From Ochrobactrum chromiisoli (GTDB taxonomy: Bacteria > Pseudomonadota > Alphaproteobacteria > Rhizobiales > Rhizobiaceae), in the NCBI RefSeq assembly GCF_026241335.1, contig NZ_JAPHAV010000020.1:1-47951 (forward strand): a DNA stretch of 47,951 nucleotides. The letters are read 5' to 3'. Every line of letters starts with the position of its first letter. The stretch's first letter is position 1. Position numbers and translations under genes: made by a program. Of this stretch, positions 1 to 6,924 are shown in pieces. The notes under the pieces were generated by a model. That model had not been told where the DNA came from. It saw nothing but the letters and a program-made list of their open reading frames with translations, and ran no database searches.

Positions 1-573
1 GACCCGGAAGATATTGCCAAGACCGATGCCAAGGTGAAGGAACTGCTGCCGGACAACAAGCACCTGCACAACTGGCTCGACATGGCAAAAGAACGCATCG
101 AGTTTCAGGGACTGCCAGCGCGTATTTGCTGGGTCGGTCTTGGAGATCGCCATCGCCTCGGTCTTGCTTTCAACGAAATGGTCCGCAATGGCGAGTTGAA
201 AGCACCGATCGTCATTGGTCGCGATCATCTCGATTCAGGCTCGGTTGCTTCGCCAAACCGCGAGACTGAATCCATGAAGGATGGTTCGGATGCCGTATCC
301 GACTGGCCGCTGCTCAATGCGCTTCTCAACACGGCATCGGGCGCAACATGGGTATCGCTCCATCACGGCGGCGGCGTCGGCATGGGCTTCTCGCAGCATT
401 CGGGCATGGTCATTTGCTGTGACGGTTCGGAAGAAGCAGATGAGCGCATCGGTCGCGTGTTGTGGAACGATCCGGCAACCGGCGTTATGCGTCATGCCGA
501 TGCAGGCTATGAACAAGCGCTCGACTGGGCCAAACAGCAGGGCCTGCGTCTGCCTGCGATTCTTGGAAACTGA
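1..573 (+). CDS. hutU: Urocanate hydratase, C-terminal part (gene begins before window)
   Basis: The frame is open from base 1 and encodes the last 190 residues of a protein that is normally about 555 aa. Urocanate hydratase adds water to urocanate to give imidazolone propionate, the second step of histidine degradation in the cytoplasm, using tightly bound NAD+. The segment contains the family's C-terminal signature: [40 protein letters not shown], and the glycine-rich [19 protein letters not shown]. It ends at a normal position ([10 protein letters not shown]). The stop is followed after 3 bases by hutD, so the two are translationally coupled in one hut operon. The N-terminal NAD-binding part lies outside the window. 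Identification is secure; only its completeness upstream cannot be judged. Confidence 0.95.
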   Translation, partial: DPEDIAKTDAKVKELLPDNKHLHNWLDMAKERIEFQGLPARICWVGLGDRHRLGLAFNEMVRNGELKAPIVIGRDHLDSGSVASPNRETESMKDGSDAVSDWPLLNALLNTASGATWVSLHHGGGVGMGFSQHSGMVICCDGSEEADERIGRVLWNDPATGVMRHADAGYEQALDWAKQQGLRLPAILGN

Positions 574-576
574 TCT

Positions 577-1164
577 ATGAAAGTGTTGCGCAACGCCGAC
601 CATAAGCGCATGCCGTGGAAAAACGGTGGCGGTGTTACTGTCGAAATTGCCATTCATCCGAAAGAAGCGTCAGTCGATAATTTCGACTGGCGCATTTCCA
701 CTGCAACCGTTGCCAATGATGGCCCCTTCTCGGTCTTCCCCGACATCGACCGGACCTTGTCCGTGCTGGAAGGCAACGGCATTGTTCTCGATGTCGAAGG
801 TGTGGAAACCACCCTCACCCGCGACACAGCTCCCTTTGCCTTTGCTGCCGATGCAAGCTCCGGTGCGCGCCTGATTGCGGGAACAATCACCGATCTCAAC
901 GTCATGACGCGACGGGGAAAATTTACGCATCATGTCACCCGCATCGCCATTGATGATTCGATAATTGTTGCACCAGATGGCAACACAATGCTTATTTTCT
1001 GTGCAGAAGGTAATTTCGATCTGAAATCAGACAGCGGAATCGCGCAAATGGATTTGCACGATTGCCTGCTGCTAGCGGAAAATGAGCAGTTTTCTGTAGA
1101 ACTTATTGGTAAGGGTATCGCCTATAAGGTTTTAATTATGGATATTAATGTAGAAAATCAGTGA
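577..1164 (+). CDS. hutD: HutD family protein
   Basis: This 195-aa protein belongs to the HutD family, cupin-like proteins found in hut operons. The start MKVLRNADHKRMPWKNGGGV is the family's typical N-terminus, and the middle (DWRISTATVANDGPFSVFPDIDRTL) is also characteristic. The precise role is unsettled; in Pseudomonas it has been proposed to act as a governor of hut expression, possibly through urocanate or formyl-glutamate binding. The ATG lies 3 bases after the hutU stop. Downstream the operon is cut off by transposase debris, so no further hut genes follow on this strand within the window. The length is normal, so the gene itself looks complete. Confidence 0.9.
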   Translation: MKVLRNADHKRMPWKNGGGVTVEIAIHPKEASVDNFDWRISTATVANDGPFSVFPDIDRTLSVLEGNGIVLDVEGVETTLTRDTAPFAFAADASSGARLIAGTITDLNVMTRRGKFTHHVTRIAIDDSIIVAPDGNTMLIFCAEGNFDLKSDSGIAQMDLHDCLLLAENEQFSVELIGKGIAYKVLIMDINVENQ

Positions 1165-1185
1165 ATCCGCACGCGTGATTATGTT

Positions 1186-1650
1186 CAGCATGGAACGACT
1201 ACCTTATTCGCCGCACCCGACATTGCAAATGGTCAGGTTATGACTCGATGCCGTGCCCGTCACCGCCACTAGGAATTCCTCGGGTTCCTTAAACATATTG
1301 AGGCGAATATTCTGCCTGTCCTCGACGCCCATCTGGTGGTCGATAATTATGTAGCTCACAAACATCCGAAAGTCCGTGCATAGCTCGCGGCTCGTCCGCG
1401 CTTCCATGTCCACTACACACCAACTTATGCGTCATGGCTCAACCAGGTCGAGCGGCAGTTTGACCCTATCACGCAACGGCAGATACGCCTTGGTTCTTTC
1501 GTCAGCGCCAGGGACCTGATTGGGAAAATAAGCGCCTTCGTTGAAGCCTATAATGCCAAGGCAAAACCCTTTGTCTGGACAGCCACAAGCCAGTCCATCC
1601 TCGCGAAGATCGAACGATTATGTAAAGCTATTTGCCGGACAGGACACTAG
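1186..1650 (+). pseudogene. IS630-family transposase remnant (C-terminal half)
   Basis: Reading one frame from about base 1186 to the TAG at 1648-1650 gives the C-terminal half of an IS630-type DDE transposase: HGTTTLFAAPDIANGQV, then EFLGFLKHIEANILPVLDAH, VVDNYVAHKHPKVRA, RPRFHVHYTPTYASWLNQVE, and a natural-looking end CKAICRTGH. Two in-frame amber codons break it, at 1270-1272 (a Gln is expected) and 1381-1383 (a Trp is expected in family members). The N-terminal half and the left inverted repeat are missing, and the fragment abuts the 3' flank of hutD. It is therefore a dead remnant. An IS5-family element has inserted exactly at its stop codon, so it predates that insertion. Confidence 0.85.
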
Positions 1651-2523
1651 GCCGTGTGGACGAATTGACTCAGGTATAAGTTTTCCGGTTCCAGATTTTC
1701 TTTCAACATGATTCACACATTGCCGACGTAATTTGGAGGTCGGCAATGTGCACCAAGATTACAGAGAGTGACTATGAACTGGCACTGGAGGTCTTTCGTG
1801 CTTGTCTACCAGCCGTTGGCGCGAAAGCAAAAAATGACCGCCTATTTCTTGAGGCATTGCATTATTTCACCCTTCATAACATCTCATGGCGGGCTTTGCC
1901 TGAGCGATTTGGTAACTGGAACAGCATATGGAAGCGTTTTGACCGCTTGGGTAAAGCGGGTGTGTTCGAAGACTATTTTTCCATTTTGGCTGGGCTTGAT
2001 GAAAGCGCTCATCTGATTGCTATGTTCGACAGCACCGTCATTCGCGCCCATATATCTGCAGCAGGTGCTAAAGGGGGCAGGAAGGTCAAGCGCTCGGTCG
2101 TTCTCGTGGAGGGTTCGGAACCAACATCCATCTGAAAACCGACCGAAATGGTCAGCCCCTTGGGTTTGAACTAACCGGAGGCGAAGCTTCCGATAGTAAA
2201 CAGTTTGAAAGCCTCATGGAAACTGGCCCTCAAGCCAGGCACCGCGCTATTATTGCTGACAAAGGCTATGATAGCGACGTTAATAGAGAGACTGCGCGAA
2301 AGGCTGGCGCAATTCCTGTGATCCCTTACAGATCAAACAGAAGAAATATTCCGAAACATTTTGCCACGGCGCTTTATCGAGGTCGCGCACGTATTGAACA
2401 AATGATGGGGAAGCTCAAACGGTTCAAACGTGTAGCACTACGTTGCGAGAAAACAGCAAGAAATTTCCGATCCATCGTCGCAATCGCTGCTGCTTTTATC
2501 TTAATCAATTCCGTCCACACGGC
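1651..2523 (+). mobile_element. IS5-family insertion sequence (IS427-like), apparently complete
   Basis: The 873-bp element is bounded by near-perfect terminal inverted repeats: GCCGTGTGGACGAATTGA at 1651 pairs with the complement of TCAATTCCGTCCACACGGC ending at 2523, with one base gap. CTAG occurs on both sides (1647-1650 and 2524-2527), consistent with a 4-bp target duplication. Inside are two overlapping transposase frames typical of the IS427 group. It sits in the stop codon of the older IS630 remnant. Family knowledge: IS427-group members make transposase by ribosomal frameshifting. The intact frames and ends suggest recent insertion and possible activity. Confidence 0.88.
1746..2135 (+). 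CDS. IS5-family transposase, first frame (orfA)
   Basis: The 129-aa first frame of the IS5-family transposase. It contains the N-terminal DUF4096-like domain (WRALPERFGNWNSIWKRFDRL) and the first catalytic aspartate region (LIAMFDSTVIRAH). The strong start context GGAGGTCGGCAATG lies inside the left end. The frame is complete only when joined to the second frame: at 2070-2078 the run AAAGGGGGC allows a -1 slip, after which the second frame continues as KGGQEGQALGRSRGGF, the standard family sequence. Without slippage the product ends in an unrelated tail (RKVKRSVVLVEGSEPTSI). Confidence 0.85.
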   Translation: MCTKITESDYELALEVFRACLPAVGAKAKNDRLFLEALHYFTLHNISWRALPERFGNWNSIWKRFDRLGKAGVFEDYFSILAGLDESAHLIAMFDSTVIRAHISAAGAKGGRKVKRSVVLVEGSEPTSI

Positions 2524-2527
2524 CTAG
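2075..2527 (+). CDS. IS5-family transposase, second frame (orfB, made by -1 frameshift)
   Basis: The C-terminal catalytic part of the transposase. From the slip site it reads GQALGRSRGGFGTNIHLKTD, then FELTGGEASDSKQF, the second Asp region (RAIIADKGYDSD), and a third catalytic Glu region with the YRGRARIEQMMGKLKRFKR motif. It ends RSIVAIAAAFILINSVHTA. The first ATG in this frame is only at 2216, so independent translation would lack the domain start; expression as a frameshifted fusion is more likely. The stop codon TAG at 2525-2527 lies outside the inverted repeat and is supplied by the CTAG target duplication. Confidence 0.82.
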   Translation, partial: GQEGQALGRSRGGFGTNIHLKTDRNGQPLGFELTGGEASDSKQFESLMETGPQARHRAIIADKGYDSDVNRETARKAGAIPVIPYRSNRRNIPKHFATALYRGRARIEQMMGKLKRFKRVALRCEKTARNFRSIVAIAAAFILINSVHTA

Positions 2528-2534
2528 CATGTGA

Positions 2535-3281
2535 TCATCGGCTCAAGTTTACAGCATTCACTCGTGTAACCCGTGCCTCGTGAGAAGAGCGCAGACGGTA
2601 ACGATCTCCAGGATAAGTGAACCGGCTGCGTGTCACTGGTATACCATCGCGCCATGTCTGCCTATCTACAAGCAAACAAGGCTGACTGATATCAATCTGC
2701 AGATTTTCGCGAATGTCTTCATCCGCGCGTATAGCACGGATTGTATTGTCGACTGTCGTGACAATCGTGTTACGCAACAGCCAGAAATTCGGGGTAATCA
2801 GGGTGAAGTCCTGCTCGAGATAATCGGGCGCTTCAGCGCTATTCACATATCGCTCTTCGATTTGGATCGGTGTTCCATCTTCGAGGTGCAAAAGCTTGGA
2901 ATAGAAGACGTCGTTTTCGGGCGAGCTCTGCAACATATTCCGCCGCGGGTTGTCCGCACTCAAAACCTCGTGCTGCAAAACACGGCTGCTATGCGCGCCG
3001 CCCGACAGGATCACTTCCTCTGAAGCGTCTGGCAAATTGAAAATCGCGCATTGCATCCGCGGGCCAACGACGAATGTTCCGCGTCCCTGAATGCGCAACA
3101 GAACCCCGTCAGCCTGCAATTCCCGCAATGCCCGGCGCACTGTCAGGCGAGATGCACTGAAGGTTCCCGCAAGGTCATCTTCTGAAGGCACCTGAAAGTT
3201 TGCCGGCCATTCTGCTGTTTCGATCTTTTTGTCGATAGCGCTTTTTATTTGAGCATATAATGGTTGGTCTGAACTGTTCAT
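2535..3281 (-). CDS. GntR-family transcriptional regulator, HutC subfamily
   Basis: A 248-aa GntR/HutC-type repressor. Residues 1-75 form the winged helix-turn-helix (PSEDDLAGTFSASRLTVRRALRELQADGVL, with QGRGTFV as the wing). Residues 95-240 form the UTRA ligand domain (LHLEDGTPIQIEERYVN, TIRAIRADEDIRENLQI, PGDRYRLRS). It is a close paralogue of the regulator at 5856-6608, sharing EWPANFQ, LTVRRALRELQ, RGTFV, LHLEDGTPIQ, TTVDN and WRDGIPVTRSRF almost word for word. HutC proteins usually bind urocanate or related acids, but here the ligand is unknown. It is the last gene of the leftward set and is separated from the TIGR02444 gene by 106 bp, which suggests its own promoter. Confidence 0.88.
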   Translation of the reverse strand: MNSSDQPLYAQIKSAIDKKIETAEWPANFQVPSEDDLAGTFSASRLTVRRALRELQADGVLLRIQGRGTFVVGPRMQCAIFNLPDASEEVILSGGAHSSRVLQHEVLSADNPRRNMLQSSPENDVFYSKLLHLEDGTPIQIEERYVNSAEAPDYLEQDFTLITPNFWLLRNTIVTTVDNTIRAIRADEDIRENLQIDISQPCLLVDRQTWRDGIPVTRSRFTYPGDRYRLRSSHEARVTRVNAVNLSR

Positions 3282-3351
3282 ATCTCACAACAAATGATGT
3301 TATTAATAGCGCATAATCACATTCATAGTCGGGCTGGGTCAAGTCCACTTG

Positions 3352-3377
3352 CGTGATTACACATGGCATGAATCACG
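3352..3377. promoter_or_regulatory. Inverted repeat upstream of the first GntR gene
   Basis: CGTGATT at 3352-3358 and its exact complement AATCACG at 3371-3377 are separated by 12 bases, about 70 bp before the start of the leftward GntR gene and just after the stop of the TIGR02444 gene. It could be an operator for one of the two GntR proteins or a weak hairpin. There is no T-run, so a terminator is less likely. The core differs from the TGATATCA palindromes at 6654 and 6804. Confidence 0.4.
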
Positions 3378-3387
3378 GGTTTCACCC

Positions 3388-3903
3388 CTAATGATTGCTT
3401 GCTAATGTTCTGGCTACAAATTCAGCGTCTGCCGGAAGTTGGTCCAGCGCCGGAAAGCCGAAGACATTCAAGAACATCAGCGAAACCGCTAAAATATTTG
3501 GTTTGTCATCAATGGAATCCACCCTGAAATAGATTGGGATCAGTTTTTCCAAAACATCAACTTCAATTCTTTCGGCGTTTAACTCAGCACTTTTGATAGT
3601 CTCGCGGAAGACACCCGTATTTTCAAAACGTGTCGCCCGCGCATGCACCTTCAGCGTCTTTCGGACAATTCTCAGCGGGATTACAACCTCTTCCCGCCAT
3701 TCTTGTATTTCGGCGTATAGAGCGCTGAGCGCTTTTGCCGTGACATATCGGTCTGTTGTTACCGCGTGCAGAACCGCCAGATAAAACGGCACATCAATGG
3801 CATAATTGTCTTGCAAGCTCAGCAAGGCAGCCGGAATTCCGGGCTTGGCATAGAGTTGAAGCATAAAGCTCCAAAGTGCTGAATGACGTTCTATATCGTC
3901 CAC
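3388..3903 (-). CDS. TIGR02444 (DUF2390) family protein
   Basis: A 171-aa cytoplasmic protein with no signal peptide. The N-terminal part (LWSFMLQLYAKPGIPAALLSLQDNYAIDVPFYL) matches the TIGR02444/DUF2390 family, small alpha-helical proteins of unknown function scattered in proteobacteria; the EWREEVVIPLR segment is also typical. Residues are mostly helical by composition. It starts 18 bp after the UbiX-type gene in the same operon as the UbiD/UbiX pair, so it may assist or accompany the decarboxylase. I know of no established biochemical role, and none should be assumed from the name. Confidence 0.7.
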   Translation of the reverse strand: MDDIERHSALWSFMLQLYAKPGIPAALLSLQDNYAIDVPFYLAVLHAVTTDRYVTAKALSALYAEIQEWREEVVIPLRIVRKTLKVHARATRFENTGVFRETIKSAELNAERIEVDVLEKLIPIYFRVDSIDDKPNILAVSLMFLNVFGFPALDQLPADAEFVARTLASNH

Positions 3904-3921
3904 TCGCGTGATCCTCTGCCT

Positions 3922-4500
3922 TTAAGATCCAGGCTTCAGCCCATCCCAACGTTTAACCGTGCCTGTTTCAATACCGAACAGATCAAGAGCGCGGCCCACA
4001 GAATGGCAGATCATCTCGTTAATGCTTTCGGGATGCGAATAAAAGGCTGGAACGGGCGGCATGATGATTGCCCCCATTTCAGTGAGTGCTGTCATCGTTT
4101 TCAAATGCCCGAGATGCAGCGGCGTTTCCCGCACCATGAGAACCAGTCGGCGCCGTTCTTTCAAAACCACATCAGCGGCCCTGCTCATCAGTGTCGACGT
4201 CACACCCGACGCTATCTCCGACATGGTTTTAACCGAACACGGAGCAACCAGCATACCCATCGTCCTGAACGATCCCGATGCTATCGAAGCGCCGACATCC
4301 GCAGCCGAATGAACCACATCGGCGCGATGCGACAGCTCTGATTTTTGTATACCAAGCTCCTGATGGAGCGTGAGCAGCGCTGCGCGCGAAACAACGAGAT
4401 GCGTTTCGACGCCCACTGATCGCGCCAGTTCCAGTGCCTTAAGCCCATAAGCTGCGCCCGAAGCGCCCGAAATTCCTATCACCAGGCGTTGAGCGCTCAT
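3922..4500 (-). CDS. UbiX-type flavin prenyltransferase (operon with catabolic UbiD)
   Basis: A 192-aa UbiX/Pad1-family protein. UbiX joins dimethylallyl phosphate to FMN to make prenylated FMN, the cofactor of UbiD decarboxylases. Visible signatures: the Rossmann start LVIGISGASGAAYGLKALEL, the SGSFRTMGMLVAPCSVKTMS segment with the conserved PCS, LKERRRLVLMVRETPLHL, and IIMPPVPAFY. It starts 3 bp after the stop of the UbiD-type gene. A second UbiX (37012-37608) belongs to the ubiquinone set, so this copy probably serves the neighbouring catabolic decarboxylase. Assignment to the family is firm; the dedicated partner is inferred from position. Confidence 0.9.
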   Translation of the reverse strand: MSAQRLVIGISGASGAAYGLKALELARSVGVETHLVVSRAALLTLHQELGIQKSELSHRADVVHSAADVGASIASGSFRTMGMLVAPCSVKTMSEIASGVTSTLMSRAADVVLKERRRLVLMVRETPLHLGHLKTMTALTEMGAIIMPPVPAFYSHPESINEMICHSVGRALDLFGIETGTVKRWDGLKPGS

Positions 4501-4503
4501 CGG

Positions 4504-5835
4504 TTACGCTCCCTCGAACCAGTCGCTGGCCTTGACACTGTCGCCAAGTCGCAATCGCTTGCGTTCAAACTCCTGTTCCCGTCCCCATGGCTTGGTCGCA
4601 TCCACAAGCAGCCTGCCCCAATGGTCCTTCTGTTCATCCCGATAAAATGATGGTGTATCCGGGATGATCAGCATGTCCTTGTCTGGGCGACAACGCGTTA
4701 GAATGGCCCATTGCACATCATCCATGTCGTAGATATTCACGTCGGTATCCACCACCGTGATCTGTTTTGACCATATGGGTTCGGCCCCGATAGCCGCCAG
4801 CATGACCTGACGCGCATGTCCCTCGAACTGTGGCTCGATCTGGATGATGGCGTGATTGACGAATGGCTGGCAGGTGACATTGATGATACCGGGAAGCGCA
4901 GCACTCAAGCGCTGATAAATATTCGCGGAAACCGATAGTTCGAGTGTGAGCACTTCTTCAGGTGAACCACATAATATCGAATGGAACAGTGCGTCTTTGC
5001 GCACGGTGACGCCCAGTACTTCGAAAACCGCATTAGGTCCGACAGGAACGTAATACCCCATAAACTCGCCAAAAGGCCCTTCGGCGCGGCGTTCATTGGG
5101 AAGAAAGCGTCCTTCGATAACCACTTCGGTTTCTGCAGGAACTTCAAGATCGATATGGTTGCATTTGCGCATGGCAATCGGTCGTCCACGCAGGCGTGCC
5201 GCCACTTCCAATTCGTCGACATCATACGGCAGTGGCGCTGCTGCGGTTAGAAATGCATGCGAAGGTGTACCAATCAACATGGCCGCTTCGAGCGGTTTGC
5301 CCAGTTTTTCCGCCTTCTCATGATAGATCGTCAGATGATGGCGAGGTGCCAAGCGACAGCGCAGCTCGTTATCGCTGATAAACATCGAGCGATGATAGGA
5401 CAAATTACCAACGCCGGTTTCCGGATCTTTGGCGATAAACATGGCGGAGGTGAAATAGGGCGCGCCGTCCCGGTCAGAATAGGTAATCAGCGGCAGATCG
5501 GACAGCTTCACTTCTTCATATTCGGGAAGCTCGCTGTCATCGGCAAGTTTCAGCGGCTCTTTCATCTCTGACGTGCCAAGAGATGCGAGACGGCTCCACT
5601 GGGTGCAAAAATCCTTTGCGTCAATGCCGATCACTTCGGCAATTCTGTCGCGCGTGCTGTAAACATTGCTGACAACGGGAAACCGTGTGCCTTTTACGTT
5701 GGTAAACATCACCGGCTTCGCCCATTTTTTCTGCGCAAGCTGTGTGACGGCTGCAAGTTCATGCGCAGGGTCAATCTCTCGATCAACCACCAGCAGATCG
5801 CCGCGCTCTTCAAGCTTATTGATAAAATCTCTCAT
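4504..5835 (-). CDS. UbiD-family decarboxylase, non-ubiquinone (catabolic) type
   Basis: A 443-aa UbiD-family, prenyl-FMN-dependent (de)carboxylase. It opens MRDFINKLEERGDLLVVDRE and carries the fold's FTSAMFIAKDPETGVGNLSY and the catalytic EGPFGEFMGYY (the two glutamates of the Arg-Glu-Glu triad). It is shorter than the 497-504 aa ubiquinone UbiD and has the catabolic E at the position where the other copy (37605-39119) has D (EGPYGDHTGYYN). Members of this branch decarboxylate aromatic, heteroaromatic or unsaturated acids such as pyrrole-2-carboxylate; the substrate here is unknown. I chose the ATG at 5835 because GGAG lies 6 bases before it; an ATG at 5847 adds four residues with a poor ribosome site. 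The GntR gene ends 20 bp upstream. Confidence 0.88.
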   Translation of the reverse strand: MRDFINKLEERGDLLVVDREIDPAHELAAVTQLAQKKWAKPVMFTNVKGTRFPVVSNVYSTRDRIAEVIGIDAKDFCTQWSRLASLGTSEMKEPLKLADDSELPEYEEVKLSDLPLITYSDRDGAPYFTSAMFIAKDPETGVGNLSYHRSMFISDNELRCRLAPRHHLTIYHEKAEKLGKPLEAAMLIGTPSHAFLTAAAPLPYDVDELEVAARLRGRPIAMRKCNHIDLEVPAETEVVIEGRFLPNERRAEGPFGEFMGYYVPVGPNAVFEVLGVTVRKDALFHSILCGSPEEVLTLELSVSANIYQRLSAALPGIINVTCQPFVNHAIIQIEPQFEGHARQVMLAAIGAEPIWSKQITVVDTDVNIYDMDDVQWAILTRCRPDKDMLIIPDTPSFYRDEQKDHWGRLLVDATKPWGREQEFERKRLRLGDSVKASDWFEGA

Positions 5836-5855
5836 CTCAAACTCCATTCTAGGAT

Positions 5856-6608
5856 TCAGCGGACAGTGCCCAAATTGGGTGTTAATGCGATACGGGTGGT
5901 ACGCGCGTCGTGCGCGGAACGCAGCCGATAACGGTCTCCGGGATAGATAAAACGGCTACGCGTGACCGGAATCCCGTCGCGCCATGTCGAACGGTCCAGA
6001 AGCAGGCAAGGCTGGTTGGCATCGATCTGCAAAAGCTGGCGTATGTCGTCTTCAGCGCGAATGGCACGAATGGCATTATCAACTGTTGTGACCACCGTTT
6101 CGCGCCGAAACCATGCTTCGGGGCCTTGCGTTGAAAACGTCTGATCCAGATATCCCGGAGCTTCTGCGGCGTTGACATAGCGCTCTTCAAGCTGAATGGG
6201 CGTGCCATCTTCCAGATGAAGAAACCGGCTGTAATAAACCACGGCATCTGCGGACAATTGCAGAATGTTGCGCGCAGGATTGTCCTGCGCAAGAGTTGTG
6301 TGAACCAGAACCTGACAGGTGTGCGCGCCGCCAGAGTTGGCGATTTCATCGCTGATATTGGGTAGGTCGAACACGGCGCACTGAATGCGCGGCCCCAGCA
6401 CAAATGTGCCCCGTCCCTGCACGCGGATTAACACGCCCGCTGTTTGCAGCTCGCGCAACGCACGGCGCACAGTCAATTGTGAAACATCAAACTCTGCGGC
6501 CAGATCACCTTCCGAAGGGATCTGGAAATTTGCCGGCCATTCTTCCGTTTCAACGCGGCGATCAATTTCGCTTTTGATTTTTTTATAGAGATGCTGGTCA
6601 GTGTTCAC
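5856..6608 (-). CDS. GntR-family transcriptional regulator, HutC subfamily (second copy)
   Basis: A 250-aa HutC-type regulator: winged helix at residues 5-75 (PSEGDLAAEFDVSQLTVRRALRELQ, QGRGTFVLG) and UTRA domain at 90-240 (LHLEDGTPIQLEERYVNAAE, DNAIRAIRAEDDIRQLLQI, WRDGIPVTRSRFIYPGDRYR). By eye it is about two-thirds identical to the copy at 2535-3281. It is the first gene of the leftward operon (regulator, UbiD, UbiX, TIGR02444) and diverges from the aldehyde dehydrogenase operon across a 316-bp region with two palindromes. This is the usual arrangement of an autoregulated repressor controlling both sides. The inducer is not evident, though the hut genes nearby make an imidazole-type acid one possibility. 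Confidence 0.9.
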   Translation of the reverse strand: MNTDQHLYKKIKSEIDRRVETEEWPANFQIPSEGDLAAEFDVSQLTVRRALRELQTAGVLIRVQGRGTFVLGPRIQCAVFDLPNISDEIANSGGAHTCQVLVHTTLAQDNPARNILQLSADAVVYYSRFLHLEDGTPIQLEERYVNAAEAPGYLDQTFSTQGPEAWFRRETVVTTVDNAIRAIRAEDDIRQLLQIDANQPCLLLDRSTWRDGIPVTRSRFIYPGDRYRLRSAHDARTTRIALTPNLGTVR

Positions 6609-6924
6609 GATGCGCGCTCATAAAATTGGCCAATGTGATAGTAAACTTCAACCATTATGATATCATAATCAAGTGCGTAAATTTAGAAATGCTAGAAATG
6701 TGTCGGCCAAAAATCGCCCTCATCAGCATAAGGACCGCTATTCTGCGGTTTTATCGCTGTTTTGACCCAATTTCGACGTCTTGTATTTTTTCTGTTGACT
6801 TTTAAAGTGATATCACTTTGCATAGATAAGAATATCTTTAGTGCATCGAAATGAATAATTCCGGGCCACGCGGCGGAAAAGGAAGCTATGCTTTCAGCAC
6901 AAGGGCTCGCCAAGAGGAGGGGCA
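6609..6924. promoter_or_regulatory. Divergent promoter region with two perfect 16-bp palindromes
   Basis: No gene is supported in this 316-bp stretch. It holds ATTATGATATCATAAT at 6654-6669 (46 bp before the leftward regulator start) and AAAGTGATATCACTTT at 6804-6819 (106 bp before the rightward dehydrogenase start). Both are perfect palindromes sharing the core TGATATCA. This resembles operator shapes used by HutC/NagR-type GntR proteins. TTGACT at 6795-6800 could be a -35 element with the second palindrome filling the spacer, so a bound repressor would block the rightward promoter. A strong ribosome site AGAGGAGGGG precedes the ATG at 6925. Confidence 0.7.

Noticed and set aside
235..657. 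Long minus-strand frame over hutU
   Set aside because: Shadow of the strongly conserved hutU frame; it has no family features of its own.
1204..1413. 69-codon minus-strand frame in the IS630 remnant
   Set aside because: The opposite strand has clear transposase homology, so this is a shadow.
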